From Thermobrachium celere DSM 8682 (GTDB taxonomy: Bacteria > Bacillota > Clostridia > Clostridiales > Caloramatoraceae): 64,000 nucleotides of DNA. How positions within the stretch are numbered: position 1 is the stretch's first letter; each line of letters opens with the position of its first letter. The notes beneath the pieces were generated by a model, which was given only the letters and a program-made list of their open reading frames with translations, ran no database searches and had not been told where the DNA came from. The stretch is taken from the NCBI RefSeq assembly GCF_000430995.1, contig NZ_HF952039.1:65407-129406 (forward strand). The letters are read 5' to 3'. A program made the position numbers and the translations under genes. Below are positions 43,383 to 52,209 of the stretch, one piece after another.

Positions 43383-44483
43383 TTGATTAATCAGTTTGTA
43401 AATAAAGCAAAGGAAGACGTTGTTCTGTTTTTATCCTTTTTACTTGCCGTTTTAACTTCTTTTATTTCATTCCCTAAAATCGAATATATAGATCTTAAAG
43501 TGTTAATATCTTTATTCAACCTAATGATTGTTGTTGAAGCCTTTGAAGAATACAAACTTCTAGAGGTAATATCGATACGAATATTAGATAAGTTTAGTAA
43601 TGAAAGAAAAGTTTCTCTTGTACTTATAGTTATCACATTCATTTTTTCAATGTTTGTTACAAACGACGTTGCACTTATAACCTTTGTGCCTCTTGCTCTT
43701 ATTATTGCAAAAAAGACAAATATAAACCCTGCTGAAATAATAATATTTCAAACTTTAGCTGCAAACATTGGAAGCAGTTTAACACCAATGGGAAACCCTC
43801 AAAATCTATTTTTATATTCAAAATTTAATATCAACACATTAGAATTTTTCTATATAATGCTTCCCTTTGTTGTTCTTGGACTTGTTTTCTTGTTTATCTT
43901 AAACTTTAAAATTCCTAATAAAGATATAGTTTTTCATATAGAAGAAATAGAGATAAAGGACACAAAAAAGACATCTATATTTTTAGGTCTGTTTATTTTA
44001 ATAATTCTATCTATATTTAATATAATTAATTACTATATTGCCTTTGTAATAACCATTTTAGTAACCTTTATATTAGAAAGAAAACTTTTTAAAGAAGTTG
44101 ACTTTGCTCTTTTACTAACCTTTGTGTTCTTTTTTATATTTATAGGAAACCTTTCAAACGTTGAAAGCATAAAAATCATATTTGATAAAATGTTAAATAA
44201 ACCAAAGGCAACATATGTGTCTGCTATTATATTAAGTCAATTTATAAGCAATGTACCATGTGCTATTTTACTATCAGGATTTACCAAAAACTATAGAGAG
44301 CTTCTTTTGGGAGTTGATGTTGGAGGCATGGGTACACTCATAGCTTCCCTTGCAAGTGTCATATCTTATAAATTCTATGCAAACGAGTACAAAAAACTTA
44401 AGAAAAAGTATCTTTTTACATTTACAATATATAACTTCTTTGCTCTTCTTGTATTTGCTCTATTGTTTTTATATTTGATTTAA
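43383..44483 (+). CDS. Ion transporter superfamily permease (ArsB/CitM/NhaD-like)
   Basis: A 366-residue membrane protein with about ten hydrophobic segments. FVTNDVALITFVPLALIIAKK near residue 95 and the hairpin motif GSSLTPMGNPQNLFLY near 132 are hallmarks of the IT superfamily that includes ArsB, CitMHS and NhaD; a second motif, SQFISNVPCAILLSGF, is near 290. The substrate cannot be told from sequence; organic or inorganic anions are likely. The start is TTG at 43383, 7 nt after AAAGGAGG. No partner gene adjoins. Confidence 0.8.
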   Translation: MINQFVNKAKEDVVLFLSFLLAVLTSFISFPKIEYIDLKVLISLFNLMIVVEAFEEYKLLEVISIRILDKFSNERKVSLVLIVITFIFSMFVTNDVALITFVPLALIIAKKTNINPAEIIIFQTLAANIGSSLTPMGNPQNLFLYSKFNINTLEFFYIMLPFVVLGLVFLFILNFKIPNKDIVFHIEEIEIKDTKKTSIFLGLFILIILSIFNIINYYIAFVITILVTFILERKLFKEVDFALLLTFVFFFIFIGNLSNVESIKIIFDKMLNKPKATYVSAIILSQFISNVPCAILLSGFTKNYRELLLGVDVGGMGTLIASLASVISYKFYANEYKKLKKKYLFTFTIYNFFALLVFALLFLYLI

Positions 44484-44486
44484 ATA

Positions 44487-44520
44487 AAGGCCAATGGAAT
44501 AATTTAACCATTGGCCTTTT
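44487..44520. terminator. Bidirectional terminator at 44.5 kb
   Basis: AAAGGCCAATGG and CCATTGGCCTTT around a 9-nt loop, followed by TTTT. It serves the permease and the convergent peptidase gene. Confidence 0.9.
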
Positions 44521-44533
44521 TAATTCAATATAT

Positions 44534-45457
44534 CTATCTTCTAACCGCCCTAATTATTGCCTCCTCTAGCACAGATGTTGCAATCATTCCTAAGGTGCTT
44601 ATATCCACCTCAACCTCTCCTGTTGCCATAGTAAAAATTGTATCTCCATCAAACATTGTATGGGCTGGTCTCATTGTTCTTGCAAAGGCATCATGGGTCA
44701 TTGAAGAAACCTTAGTAGCCTCTGCCTTAGTCAACCTTGCATTTGTAACAACAACTGCAATTGTAGTATTACCACTAAATAAATTTGTTCTATCATTATA
44801 TCTTGAAAGCATAACCTTTGTGCTATCTATAAAAGCTGTTTTATCTTCATTTAAAGCACCTGCTATAATCTCTCCTGTCCTTGGATCTACAACATCCCCA
44901 AGACAATTTACTGCAACCACTGCACCAACTTCAAGCTCTCCCACCTTAACAGCATAAAATCCAAGTCCACCATCTACTGCATATTCTGGCCCTAATATTT
45001 TTCCAACTGTTGCACCTGTACCTGCTCCAAATTTTCCATTTTCTATTCTTTTTATTTCATATGCATTTACACAAGCCTCATATCCCATTTTTTTATCTGG
45101 CCTTACCCTATAGTCTCCAACCATAAGATCAAATAAAACAGCACTACATACTATAGGAACCTTTGTAACTCCTACATCAAACCCAATATTTCTCTCCTCT
45201 AGAAACTGCATAACTCCACAAGAGGCATCAAGTCCAAAGGCACTTCCTCCAGATAATACAACTGCATGAACCTTGTCAACCAAATTAACAGGATTTAAAA
45301 GATCTGTCTCCCTAGTCCCTGGTGCTCCACCTCTTACATCAACACCACAGGTTGCTCCTTCTTCACATATAACTACTGTACACCCTGTCCTTGCCTCAAA
45401 GTTTTGTGCATTCCCGATTTTTATTCCCTTAATATCTGTAATATTTATCTCCTTCAT
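44534..45457 (-). CDS. P1-family (DmpA/BapA-like) aminopeptidase
   Basis: N-terminal-nucleophile hydrolase of the L-aminopeptidase/D-esterase family, 307 residues. Family features are IKGIKIGNAQNFEARTGCTVVI, GGAPGTRETDLLNP, HAVVLSGGSAFGLDA, and GKFGAGTGATVGK. The self-cleavage and nucleophile region is FSGNTTIAVVVTNARLTK near residue 238, with Thr as likely nucleophile. MTHDAFARTMRPAHTMFDGDTIF near 265 completes the fold. Cytoplasmic, substrate unknown (beta-peptides or D-amino acid esters in relatives). It is a single gene. Confidence 0.92.
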   Translation of the reverse strand: MKEINITDIKGIKIGNAQNFEARTGCTVVICEEGATCGVDVRGGAPGTRETDLLNPVNLVDKVHAVVLSGGSAFGLDASCGVMQFLEERNIGFDVGVTKVPIVCSAVLFDLMVGDYRVRPDKKMGYEACVNAYEIKRIENGKFGAGTGATVGKILGPEYAVDGGLGFYAVKVGELEVGAVVAVNCLGDVVDPRTGEIIAGALNEDKTAFIDSTKVMLSRYNDRTNLFSGNTTIAVVVTNARLTKAEATKVSSMTHDAFARTMRPAHTMFDGDTIFTMATGEVEVDISTLGMIATSVLEEAIIRAVRR

Positions 45458-45480
45458 AAATTACCCTCCAATGCTTAAAT

Positions 45481-45515
45481 AACTCAACTTTAGGCAAATT
45501 GCCTAAAGTTGAGTT
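45481..45515 (-). terminator. Hairpin after the ECF S-component gene
   Basis: Perfect 15-bp stem (AACTCAACTTTAGGC and complement, 5-nt loop) located four bases after the gene's stop codon and followed on the minus strand by ATTTAAG. The U tract is weak but the stem is strong. Confidence 0.75.
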
Positions 45516-45519
45516 ACTA

Positions 45520-46107
45520 CTACTTTCTAATCTTATTTACTCCTATTACAACAGGTACAACAATAGCTATTGAAACTAAAACCTCTGGTATTCCATTTGT
45601 AATGCCAATACCAACTATTGTTGCCCTTGCCTTTGCTATATCAACACCTAACACCTTTGCAAACCTTTCAAGATAGATTAAGTAAATTAGTCCTAATACA
45701 AGTATTGTGTTAGTTAATGTTCCAACTGCTGCAGCAAATGCATACTTTATGCTATTTAATTTTCCTGGAATTAATTTGTATGCATAATATGAAGTTATAC
45801 CAATTAGTATTCTTGGTAGAACTGCAATAATTGGGTTTAAAAATAAAAAGGATGTTGGTGTTGGATTAGTTGCTGCTTGGAACATACTAAATAATCCAAA
45901 GAATAATCCTGTTATTGCTCCAACCACAGGCCCTTCAATTATTGCACCAATTATTACAGGAAGGTGCATAATCGTTGCCTTAACTGGTGGAATAGGAATA
46001 AACCCTAAACCTGTAACTCCAAGTACGATGATTATAGCAGATAGCATTCCTACAGTTGCAATCTGCCTTACCCCAAACTTTTGGGATGACATTGTTTGTG
46101 TTTGCAT
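45520..46107 (-). CDS. ECF transporter S component (COG4684/PanT-like)
   Basis: A 195-residue substrate-binding membrane subunit of an energy-coupling-factor vitamin transporter. It shows VRQIATVGMLSAIIIVLGV in the first helix. The conserved block is VKATIMHLPVIIGAIIEGPVVGAITGLFFGLFSM, near residue 38. IAVLPRILIGITSYYAYKL and GTLTNTILVLGLIYL follow. The pattern fits the PF12822 group, which has been linked to pantothenate or other vitamins; the substrate here is not determined. No EcfA/EcfT genes adjoin, so it shares a general energising module. Its leader is about 85 nt and folds into two hairpins. Confidence 0.85.
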   Translation of the reverse strand: MQTQTMSSQKFGVRQIATVGMLSAIIIVLGVTGLGFIPIPPVKATIMHLPVIIGAIIEGPVVGAITGLFFGLFSMFQAATNPTPTSFLFLNPIIAVLPRILIGITSYYAYKLIPGKLNSIKYAFAAAVGTLTNTILVLGLIYLIYLERFAKVLGVDIAKARATIVGIGITNGIPEVLVSIAIVVPVVIGVNKIRK

Positions 46108-46229
46108 AATACTACCTCCTCGTTCTCACTCCAAAAGGATGCAAGACGATATCCTTATGAAGTTTTTATTTTTTGTTCGGTCAAAGGTACCGACAGTTTA
46201 ATTTTAACAGTTTTTAGCATTAAGTTCAA
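46108..46229 (-). promoter_or_regulatory. Promoter and structured leader of the ECF S-component gene
   Basis: TTGAAC (46229-46224) and TAAAAT (46206-46201) are 17 bp apart. The following about 90-nt leader contains CGGT/ACCG and AAGGAT/ATCCTT hairpins separated by an A-rich stretch, then the ribosome binding site AGGAGG. It may be a small riboswitch, but I could not match it to a known class. Confidence 0.55.
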
Positions 46230-46231
46230 TA

Positions 46232-46256
46232 GAAAAGCCACCCAATAGGGTGGCTC
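46232..46256 (-). terminator. Terminator after malE1
   Basis: AGCCACCC and GGGTGGCT with a 4-nt loop and T-rich exits, six bases after the malE1 stop codon. Confidence 0.85.
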
Positions 46257-46263
46257 TTTTTTA

Positions 46264-47532
46264 TTACTTTTGAGCTGCTATAGCATCCTTAACAGTTTGT
46301 ACGCACTTGTCAAGTGCTGCCTTTGGTTCCATTTGTCCGTCCCAAATAGCTGAGAATGTTGTCTTTAGTGGTTCCCATACAAGTTGCATTTGTGGAATTG
46401 ATGGCATTGGTTCTGCATTCTTAATTTGTGCTATAAATCCTGCAACTATTTCATCACCGCTTATTTCTGGCTTATCCATTAGAGCTTTAACTGGTGGAAT
46501 TTGATGTGTCATTTCATATCTCTTCATTAACATTTCATCTGATGTTGCAAATTCAGCAAATAGTTTTGCAGCATTTGGATACTTAGTGAATGAGCTTACA
46601 TATAATCCTCTAATTCCTGAGAAGCTCTTTGGTTGCTTTCCATTGAATGTTGGAAGTGGTGCTACACCAAAGTTTACTCCTGCCTTCTTGTATCCTTCTA
46701 CTGCCCATGGTCCATTTATAATCATAGCTGCCTTCTTAGCTGAGAATGAACCATCCATGAATGAATAATCAGCATCCTTTGCCTTTAATGGAATAATTGA
46801 ATTTAGGCTCTTATAGTACTTAGCACCTTCAACAGCACCATCGTTGTTTAATCCTATATCATCCTTATCTGTACCAGCCTTACCAAATACATATCCACCA
46901 TTGGCACTTAAGAAACAATATGAGAAATATGGCTCTGCTACATTCCAAAGTAAAGCATATTTCTTTTCTTTTGTATTGTTATACTTTTTTGCAAATTCAA
47001 CTATTTCTTCAAATGTTTTTGGTGCTTCCTTTACTAAATCCTTATTATAGAATAATGCATATGTTTCAATTGCTGTTGGGTAACCATAAACTGTTCCGTC
47101 CATGCTTACACCATCTACAGCTGCTTGTACAAAATCATTCTTTATTCTATCTGGCTTATGGTTTGGTTGAATTAATCCTGCAGCAACCATCTTACCTACA
47201 TGGTCATGTGGTGCTGAAATTACATCTGCCCCAACGCCAGCTGGTCCATCTTGTTGTAGTTTTCCTGATGTTGCAGTATGATCTACTGGTTCATACTTAA
47301 CAGGAACGCCATACTTCTTTTCAAACTCAGCAGCAACATACTTTATGTATTCTCCTTCTGGTCCTTCGCTTTCCCAAACTACAAGCTTTGCACCTTCTTC
47401 TGGTTTTAATTCTGTTACAGCTGGCTTGTCATTATTATTGTTATTATTATTTTCTGCAGGCTTCTTTGAGCATCCAGCAAGTAGTGATGCTACTAAAAGC
47501 CCTGAAAGAATTAGAGCAAGTGGCCTTTTCAT
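46264..47532 (-). CDS. malE: Maltodextrin-binding lipoprotein MalE, copy 1
   Basis: Extracytoplasmic sugar-binding protein of an ABC importer. The signal peptide ends with the lipobox LLAGC (Cys at residue 21), followed by an Asn-rich linker. The mature protein shows LVVWESEGPEGEYIKYVAAEFEKK, VISAPHDHVGKMVAAGLIQP and NGPWAVEGYKKAGVNFGVAPLP, as in MalE/CymE proteins. It is nearly identical over most of its length to the malE copy at 53552-54817. It is monocistronic, with a terminator right behind it and a LacI-type operator sequence about 30 bp upstream of the start. The ATG follows AGGGGG. Confidence 0.95.
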   Translation of the reverse strand: MKRPLALILSGLLVASLLAGCSKKPAENNNNNNNDKPAVTELKPEEGAKLVVWESEGPEGEYIKYVAAEFEKKYGVPVKYEPVDHTATSGKLQQDGPAGVGADVISAPHDHVGKMVAAGLIQPNHKPDRIKNDFVQAAVDGVSMDGTVYGYPTAIETYALFYNKDLVKEAPKTFEEIVEFAKKYNNTKEKKYALLWNVAEPYFSYCFLSANGGYVFGKAGTDKDDIGLNNDGAVEGAKYYKSLNSIIPLKAKDADYSFMDGSFSAKKAAMIINGPWAVEGYKKAGVNFGVAPLPTFNGKQPKSFSGIRGLYVSSFTKYPNAAKLFAEFATSDEMLMKRYEMTHQIPPVKALMDKPEISGDEIVAGFIAQIKNAEPMPSIPQMQLVWEPLKTTFSAIWDGQMEPKAALDKCVQTVKDAIAAQK

Positions 47533-47559
47533 AAAAATCCCCCTTCTTTTTATTTTTTA

Positions 47560-47579
47560 GGCAAGCGTTTGTACTTGCC
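47560..47579. promoter_or_regulatory. LacI-type operator upstream of malE1
   Basis: GGCAAGCGTTTGTACTTGCC contains CAAGCGTTTG, one base from the CAAACGTTTG core seen before malE2. It also has an outer perfect inverted repeat, GGCAAG/CTTGCC. It lies 28 bp before the start codon. A possible minus-strand promoter (TTGTAA, 17 bp, TAATAC) lies upstream near 47610-47640. Confidence 0.6.
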
Positions 47580-47652
47580 CACATCCGCCCCCTACAATAA
47601 ATATGTATTAATGCATTTGAAATTTTATTACAATTTTATTTATTAAATAAAA

Positions 47653-47682
47653 GAAAAAATCACCCATGCAATGCATAGGTGA
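47653..47682 (-). terminator. Terminator after the esterase gene
   Basis: On the minus strand TCACCTATGC and GCATGGGTGA (one G-T pair, 3-nt loop) followed by TTTTTTC. Confidence 0.8.
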
Positions 47683-47720
47683 AATATAAATAAATTTAAG
47701 TTTGAAGGGGGATAGTATAG

Positions 47721-48533
47721 CTACTTAATGAAGTTTATAAACTCTGGAAATCTTTTTGCCCAATATATTTCGCTATGTTTTGCTCCTTCGTCTATAATTA
47801 ACTTTATTCTCTCCTTGGGCATAAATTCACTTAGTGTTTCATAGATCCTAATTGTTCCATTTATATAATAGTCCTTAAAGTTTGGATCATCATCATTGCT
47901 TGTTTCCTCTGTTCCAATATCAAGGTATACCCTCATTGGAATTCTTTCTCCCTCATCTCTTAAAAACTCAATAAGCTCTCCCTCTTTAAACCAAGCTGCA
48001 GTTGAAAAGGCTCCTATTTTAGAGAATATTTCTTGATATTTAAAGCCTATATATAGGGATATAAATGCTCCCATTGAGCTTCCTGCAACTATTGTATTAT
48101 CTCTATCCTGTAGAGTTCTATAGTGTTCATCTATATATGGTTTTAGTGTATTTACAATAAACTGTGCATATTTATCTCCTTCTCCACCTGCACCATCCTT
48201 TATTCCTCTTTTTAGAAGACTTTCTATCTCTTCGTTTTTCCAAGGTGAGTATTCATCAAGCCTTTTAAATCCTTCTTGATTGTTATCTATTCCAACTACT
48301 ATAAAGCCTTCTATCTTGCCATCTTGCTGCATCCTATCTAATGTTTCTTTTACTTCCCACGAATGTCCTGAATAGGATAATTTGTGATCAAATAAGTTTT
48401 GTCCATCATGCATATATATAACTGGGTATCTTTTGTTTTTGTTATCATAGTAATCTATAGGAAGGTACACCCTTATATTTCTTTTTCTATCAAGCTCCTT
48501 CATATATATTTCTCTAATTTCAATTCGCTCCAT
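47721..48533 (-). CDS. Alpha/beta-hydrolase esterase (Fes/EstD-like)
   Basis: Cytoplasmic serine hydrolase of the putative esterase family (270 residues). KRYPVIYMHDGQNLFD is the oxyanion-side strand, IVAGSSMGAFISLYIGF carries the nucleophile Ser, and EGAKHSEIYWAKRFPEF holds the catalytic His. Asp is probably in YLDIGTEET. It is the last gene after the neopullulanase-type enzyme, with a 13-bp gap, in the maltodextrin regulon. It might remove acyl groups from sugars entering the cell; the true substrate is unknown. Confidence 0.82.
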   Translation of the reverse strand: MERIEIREIYMKELDRKRNIRVYLPIDYYDNKNKRYPVIYMHDGQNLFDHKLSYSGHSWEVKETLDRMQQDGKIEGFIVVGIDNNQEGFKRLDEYSPWKNEEIESLLKRGIKDGAGGEGDKYAQFIVNTLKPYIDEHYRTLQDRDNTIVAGSSMGAFISLYIGFKYQEIFSKIGAFSTAAWFKEGELIEFLRDEGERIPMRVYLDIGTEETSNDDDPNFKDYYINGTIRIYETLSEFMPKERIKLIIDEGAKHSEIYWAKRFPEFINFIK

Positions 48534-48546
48534 ATTCCCACCTACC

Positions 48547-50229
48547 CTATTTTATTTTTAAAACCATCTTCGCATGTGGAACAAGTTCTATCTTTTTATT
48601 TATTTTAACTATTTTATTAGATAATATATCCATATATTCTCCATCCAAGTAGGCAGGTATTTCCCTTACTTTATCTGAAAGATTTAAAATACATAAAACT
48701 TCTTCATCGTCTGTAAATCTTCTAAAGGCATAAACTTCATCATCTACAAAATACTTTGCATATTCTCCTATCTTTAGGGCCTTTGATGATCTTCTTATTC
48801 TTGTTAGATTTTTATAGAAGGTAAACAGTTCATTGTCTATGTTATCAAAGTCCATAGTTATTCTACAGTGTGGATCTGTTGCACCAGATAAACCTGCTTC
48901 GTCTCCATAGAAAATCATAGGAATACCTATTGTAGTAAACATATAGAAGGCAGCAGACTTTAATTTTTCTTTATCATTAGAACATTCATATAAAAATCTA
49001 GCAGTATCGTGGCTATCTAGTAGGTTTAATAGGTTATATCTAATATCCCTCCTATATCTTGCATATAGGTTTTGCATGTATGAATCAAGTTCTTTTAGGT
49101 TCATTGTTCCCTTCGCAAAAACCTCAAGAGCCACATGCATAAATGGATAGTTCATGGATGAATCATATTGGTCTCCTCTTAGGTAACTCTCAGCACCATC
49201 CCATACTTCACCTATTATCATTGCATCTTCCTTTGCTGCCTTTACAGTTTCTCTAAACTCCCTCCAGAACTTATGATCAATTTCATTTGCAACATCAAGT
49301 CTCCAACCATCTATGTCAAACTCCTCTATCCAATACTTTGCTATATTAAGTAGATATTTTTTAACTTCCTTATTTGTTGTATTTAGCTTTGGCATGTTTT
49401 TAGAGTGCCCAAACATCTCATAAGTACCATCTTCGTTTATAAAGTACCAGTCAAAGTATTTTGATTTTCTCCCCTTCTTCATGGCATCCTTAAATGCAAA
49501 AAATTCTGAACTTGTATGATTAAATACCGCATCAAGTATAACCTTTATTCCTCTTTTGTGGCACTCTTCAACTAGTTCTTTAAAGATCTTCTTATTTCCA
49601 AAGGACTTATCTATATCATAGTAGTCTATTGTATCGTATTTATGGCAGCTTGGAGATTCAAATATAGGGGTAAGGTAGATTGCATTTATCCCAAGCTCCT
49701 CTAAATAATCAAGCTTGTTTATAATTCCCTTTAGGTTCCCTCCAAACATCCTTTCATTTGTAGGCTTATCAAACCAAGCTTCATCAAGTTCTTCCTTGTT
49801 AAACCTATCAACAAATATCTGATAAAATATTGAATCCCTCCACCAATCATATGCCTTATATAAATCACCTTTACATATGTAGGAGAAAAGAAAATATCTA
49901 TTTCTATCCTCTGGAGGTTCTCTATAGAACCTCTGCTGTGAATAGTATAGTGTTTCTTCTTCATCCTCAAGCTTAAAGTAGTAACAAATTCTATTAAAAC
50001 TTGGTGAAATAATTATTTCATAGTAGTCAAACATATCATCTGTAAAAACCTTTTTCATTTCCTCTTCAAACATTGTAACAACTCTTACAGGTTCATATCT
50101 ATCTCCATAACAGAGTGTAACTCTTTTTAAACCATCCCTTTTAGTTCTAAGCTTAATACATAGTGTCTTTTCATCTAGTGCATAAGCATATGTACTATCG
50201 CTTTGGTGATAAATGGCTTCCTTTAGCAT
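48547..50229 (-). CDS. GH13 neopullulanase/cyclomaltodextrinase-type enzyme
   Basis: Intracellular maltodextrin hydrolase of 560 residues. Residues 1-about 120 form the CBM34-type N domain found in this subgroup. Catalytic regions are DAVFNHTSSEF (I), DGWRLDVANEID (II, nucleophile), IIGEVWDGAESYLRGDQYDSSMNY (III, acid Glu plus the dimer-type signature) and LLDSHDTAR (IV). It should cut cyclodextrins and linear maltodextrins imported by MalEFG. The gene lies between the LacI regulator and the esterase and has a perfect-core LacI-type operator just before its ribosome binding site CAGGAGG. Confidence 0.92.
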   Translation of the reverse strand: MLKEAIYHQSDSTYAYALDEKTLCIKLRTKRDGLKRVTLCYGDRYEPVRVVTMFEEEMKKVFTDDMFDYYEIIISPSFNRICYYFKLEDEEETLYYSQQRFYREPPEDRNRYFLFSYICKGDLYKAYDWWRDSIFYQIFVDRFNKEELDEAWFDKPTNERMFGGNLKGIINKLDYLEELGINAIYLTPIFESPSCHKYDTIDYYDIDKSFGNKKIFKELVEECHKRGIKVILDAVFNHTSSEFFAFKDAMKKGRKSKYFDWYFINEDGTYEMFGHSKNMPKLNTTNKEVKKYLLNIAKYWIEEFDIDGWRLDVANEIDHKFWREFRETVKAAKEDAMIIGEVWDGAESYLRGDQYDSSMNYPFMHVALEVFAKGTMNLKELDSYMQNLYARYRRDIRYNLLNLLDSHDTARFLYECSNDKEKLKSAAFYMFTTIGIPMIFYGDEAGLSGATDPHCRITMDFDNIDNELFTFYKNLTRIRRSSKALKIGEYAKYFVDDEVYAFRRFTDDEEVLCILNLSDKVREIPAYLDGEYMDILSNKIVKINKKIELVPHAKMVLKIK

Positions 50230-50243
50230 ACTTGTACCTCCTG

Positions 50244-50257
50244 GTTTAAACGTTTAA
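50244..50257. promoter_or_regulatory. LacI-type operator in front of the neopullulanase gene
   Basis: TTTAAACGTTTAAG is palindromic around CG and lies 15 bp before the start codon, between the regulator gene and the enzyme gene. Confidence 0.7.
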
Positions 50258-50280
50258 GTTTGGGAATTTTAAGGCAGATT

Positions 50281-51180
50281 TTACTCTGCCTCTATAACTG
50301 TATACTGTACGTACTTATAGTCCTTATCTATATATCTTAAAAGCAAATCTGAAATAAGCTTTGCTTTCTCTTCAATGTCAACCTTTATTCTTTGTACTTC
50401 TTCATCTAATAGGTACTCTTCATTATTTATGCATATTACAGATATTCTATTCTTATCTATATATCTTGAAACAACACTTCCTAATTCTTCTGAAACTACT
50501 ACTATCTTTTCGTTAGGATGTTTACTTAACACTCTCTTTAGGTTTTCTATTGAGTCTATGAAGTATACCTCTTCATTTTCATTTGAATCTTGCTTAATCT
50601 TCTCCATTAAGTGTTCATTATTTAACTTTGGAATTAATACTATATATTTTTTATCAACATTCAATTTTCTTGCATAGCTTAAGTAATCTACTATTATTTT
50701 ATGGAATAATATATCATCTAAGTATGCGTCAATAAGAAGGATGGGTACTGTAAACTTTATTGATATATCATAAAATATCTTGTTATCTACATTAAAAATA
50801 AGTACTCCATCTAAATCCCTCTGTTTTATTATATCTAAATTAGGTTCATCTAAATTTATGTTTGAAGATAAAACATGATATCCCTTCGTAGCCAAATATT
50901 CCTCTATCTTTTCAAGAAGCCTATAGTTATGGTTTGTAAATATAGGCATTTTGTTTTGCTTCTGCTTTACAATTAAAACTCCAACAAGTCCTGACTTTCT
51001 TTTAACCAGTGATCTTGCTGCAAGATTTGGTACATAATTCAATCTGTTTGCTGCCTGAATTATTTTATCCCTTGTTTCTTCAGATATACTCTGCTTTGTA
51101 TTTCCATTTAATACATAGGAGACAGTCGCAACAGATACGCCTACCTCCTTTGCAATATCCTTAAGTGTTGGCCTTTTCAT
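50281..51180 (-). CDS. LacI-family regulator of maltodextrin use (MalR-like)
   Basis: A 299-residue repressor. The N-terminal LacI HTH is textbook (TLKDIAKEVGVSVATVSYVLNG, about residues 4-25, then ETRDKIIQAANRLNYVPN and the hinge helix AARSLVKRKSG). The effector domain is somewhat shorter than the usual 330 residues and weakly conserved in its last third, so the ligand pocket may be divergent. It sits between malG and the neopullulanase gene. Operators of LacI type (core AAACGTTT) lie before malE1, malE2 and the neopullulanase gene, so these are its likely targets. Confidence 0.9.
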   Translation of the reverse strand: MKRPTLKDIAKEVGVSVATVSYVLNGNTKQSISEETRDKIIQAANRLNYVPNLAARSLVKRKSGLVGVLIVKQKQNKMPIFTNHNYRLLEKIEEYLATKGYHVLSSNINLDEPNLDIIKQRDLDGVLIFNVDNKIFYDISIKFTVPILLIDAYLDDILFHKIIVDYLSYARKLNVDKKYIVLIPKLNNEHLMEKIKQDSNENEEVYFIDSIENLKRVLSKHPNEKIVVVSEELGSVVSRYIDKNRISVICINNEEYLLDEEVQRIKVDIEEKAKLISDLLLRYIDKDYKYVQYTVIEAE

Positions 51181-51197
51181 AGTTTACCCCCTTGTAA

Positions 51198-51216
51198 TGT
51201 GGATACTTTTCCACAT
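51198..51216. promoter_or_regulatory. Inverted repeat in the regulator leader
   Basis: ATGTGG and CCACAT arms (extended TGTGGA/TCCACA) lie 20-35 bp upstream of the regulator start. It could be an autoregulatory site or a leader hairpin; it does not share the AAACGTTT core. Confidence 0.4.
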
Positions 51217-51238
51217 CAACACTTAATTTATTTGAAAA

Positions 51239-51268
51239 ATTCCCAATGGCACATATGCCATTGGGAAT
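51239..51268 (-). terminator. Terminator after malG
   Basis: A 13-bp perfect stem (ATTCCCAATGGCA and complement, 4-nt loop) followed on the minus strand by TTTTTC. It separates malEFG from the regulator gene. Confidence 0.88.
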
Positions 51269-51321
51269 AGTATATATCAATTTTCCCCCCAAAACAACTA
51301 TTTAATAATTCCCCTCTTTAA

Positions 51322-52209
51322 TTAGCTCTTAACAGCTCCAGATGATAATCCTTCTACTATATACTTTTGTAGGAATGCATAAAGTATTGTTATTGGAACT
51401 GCAACTAATATAGCACCTGCTGCAAATAGTGTGAACTTAGTATTTGTTTGTCCTGTAACCATTTCCATAAGACCCATTGCTAGAGTCTTCTTATCTGCAG
51501 TTCTTAAAACTAAGCTTTGGAATATAAAATCCATCCATGGTCCTATAAAGCTTGTTAATGCAAGGAATACTATTATTGGAACTGCAAGTGGCATTATTAT
51601 CTTTGTAAATGTTGTAAAGTTTGTAGCACCATCAACCCTTGCCGCCTCATCCAAGCTCTTTGGTATTTGGTCAAAATATCCCTTTATAAGCCATGTATTT
51701 GCAGGTATTTGTGCACCTGAATAGAAGAGCACAAGTCCAATGTGTGTATTTAATAGGTTAAGTTGCATAAGTAGTGTATATATAGCTGTAAGAGTTAGGA
51801 AGCTTGGGAATACTTGAAGAACAAGTATTGTAACAAGTCCTGCCTTTCTTCCCTTAAATCTAAATCTTGAGAAAACATAGGCATTGAAAGTAGTAAGTAT
51901 TGTTGAGAATATCATATTTAAAAATGCTACTTTTAATGTATTTTTATACCAAATTGGATAGTCTGTCTTTGTAAATAGTTCTTTATAGTGAATAAATGTT
52001 GGGTTCTTTGGTATCATACTTGAAGAGTACAAGCTATCCCCAGGGTTTAGTGAGGAACCTATAATCCAAAGTATTGGAAATAGGATAAATATTGTGTTTG
52101 TTATAAGGAATGTATATACTAAAACTTTTAAGGCAATTGCCTTAGGAGTTAATTTCTTTTTAGGCTTAACAAACTTTATTTCAGGTACTGGAGTTGGTGT
52201 CCCTTTCAT
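51322..52209 (-). CDS. malG: Maltodextrin ABC permease MalG
   Basis: Inner-membrane permease of 295 residues with six helices. The EAA loop reads LDEAARVDGATNFTTFTKIIMPLAVP, the contact site for the ATPase. The ending VEGLSSGAVKS is typical of MalG. It follows malF with one shared base and forms the channel with it. No ATPase (MsmX/MalK) gene is present, so a shared ATPase from elsewhere must energise the importer. Confidence 0.96.
   Translation of the reverse strand: MKGTPTPVPEIKFVKPKKKLTPKAIALKVLVYTFLITNTIFILFPILWIIGSSLNPGDSLYSSSMIPKNPTFIHYKELFTKTDYPIWYKNTLKVAFLNMIFSTILTTFNAYVFSRFRFKGRKAGLVTILVLQVFPSFLTLTAIYTLLMQLNLLNTHIGLVLFYSGAQIPANTWLIKGYFDQIPKSLDEAARVDGATNFTTFTKIIMPLAVPIIVFLALTSFIGPWMDFIFQSLVLRTADKKTLAMGLMEMVTGQTNTKFTLFAAGAILVAVPITILYAFLQKYIVEGLSSGAVKS

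Noticed and set aside
46108-46200. preQ1-I riboswitch before the ECF S component
   Set aside because: The A-rich segment followed by AAGGA is suggestive, but the first stem-loop and the pseudoknot-forming bases do not match the class.
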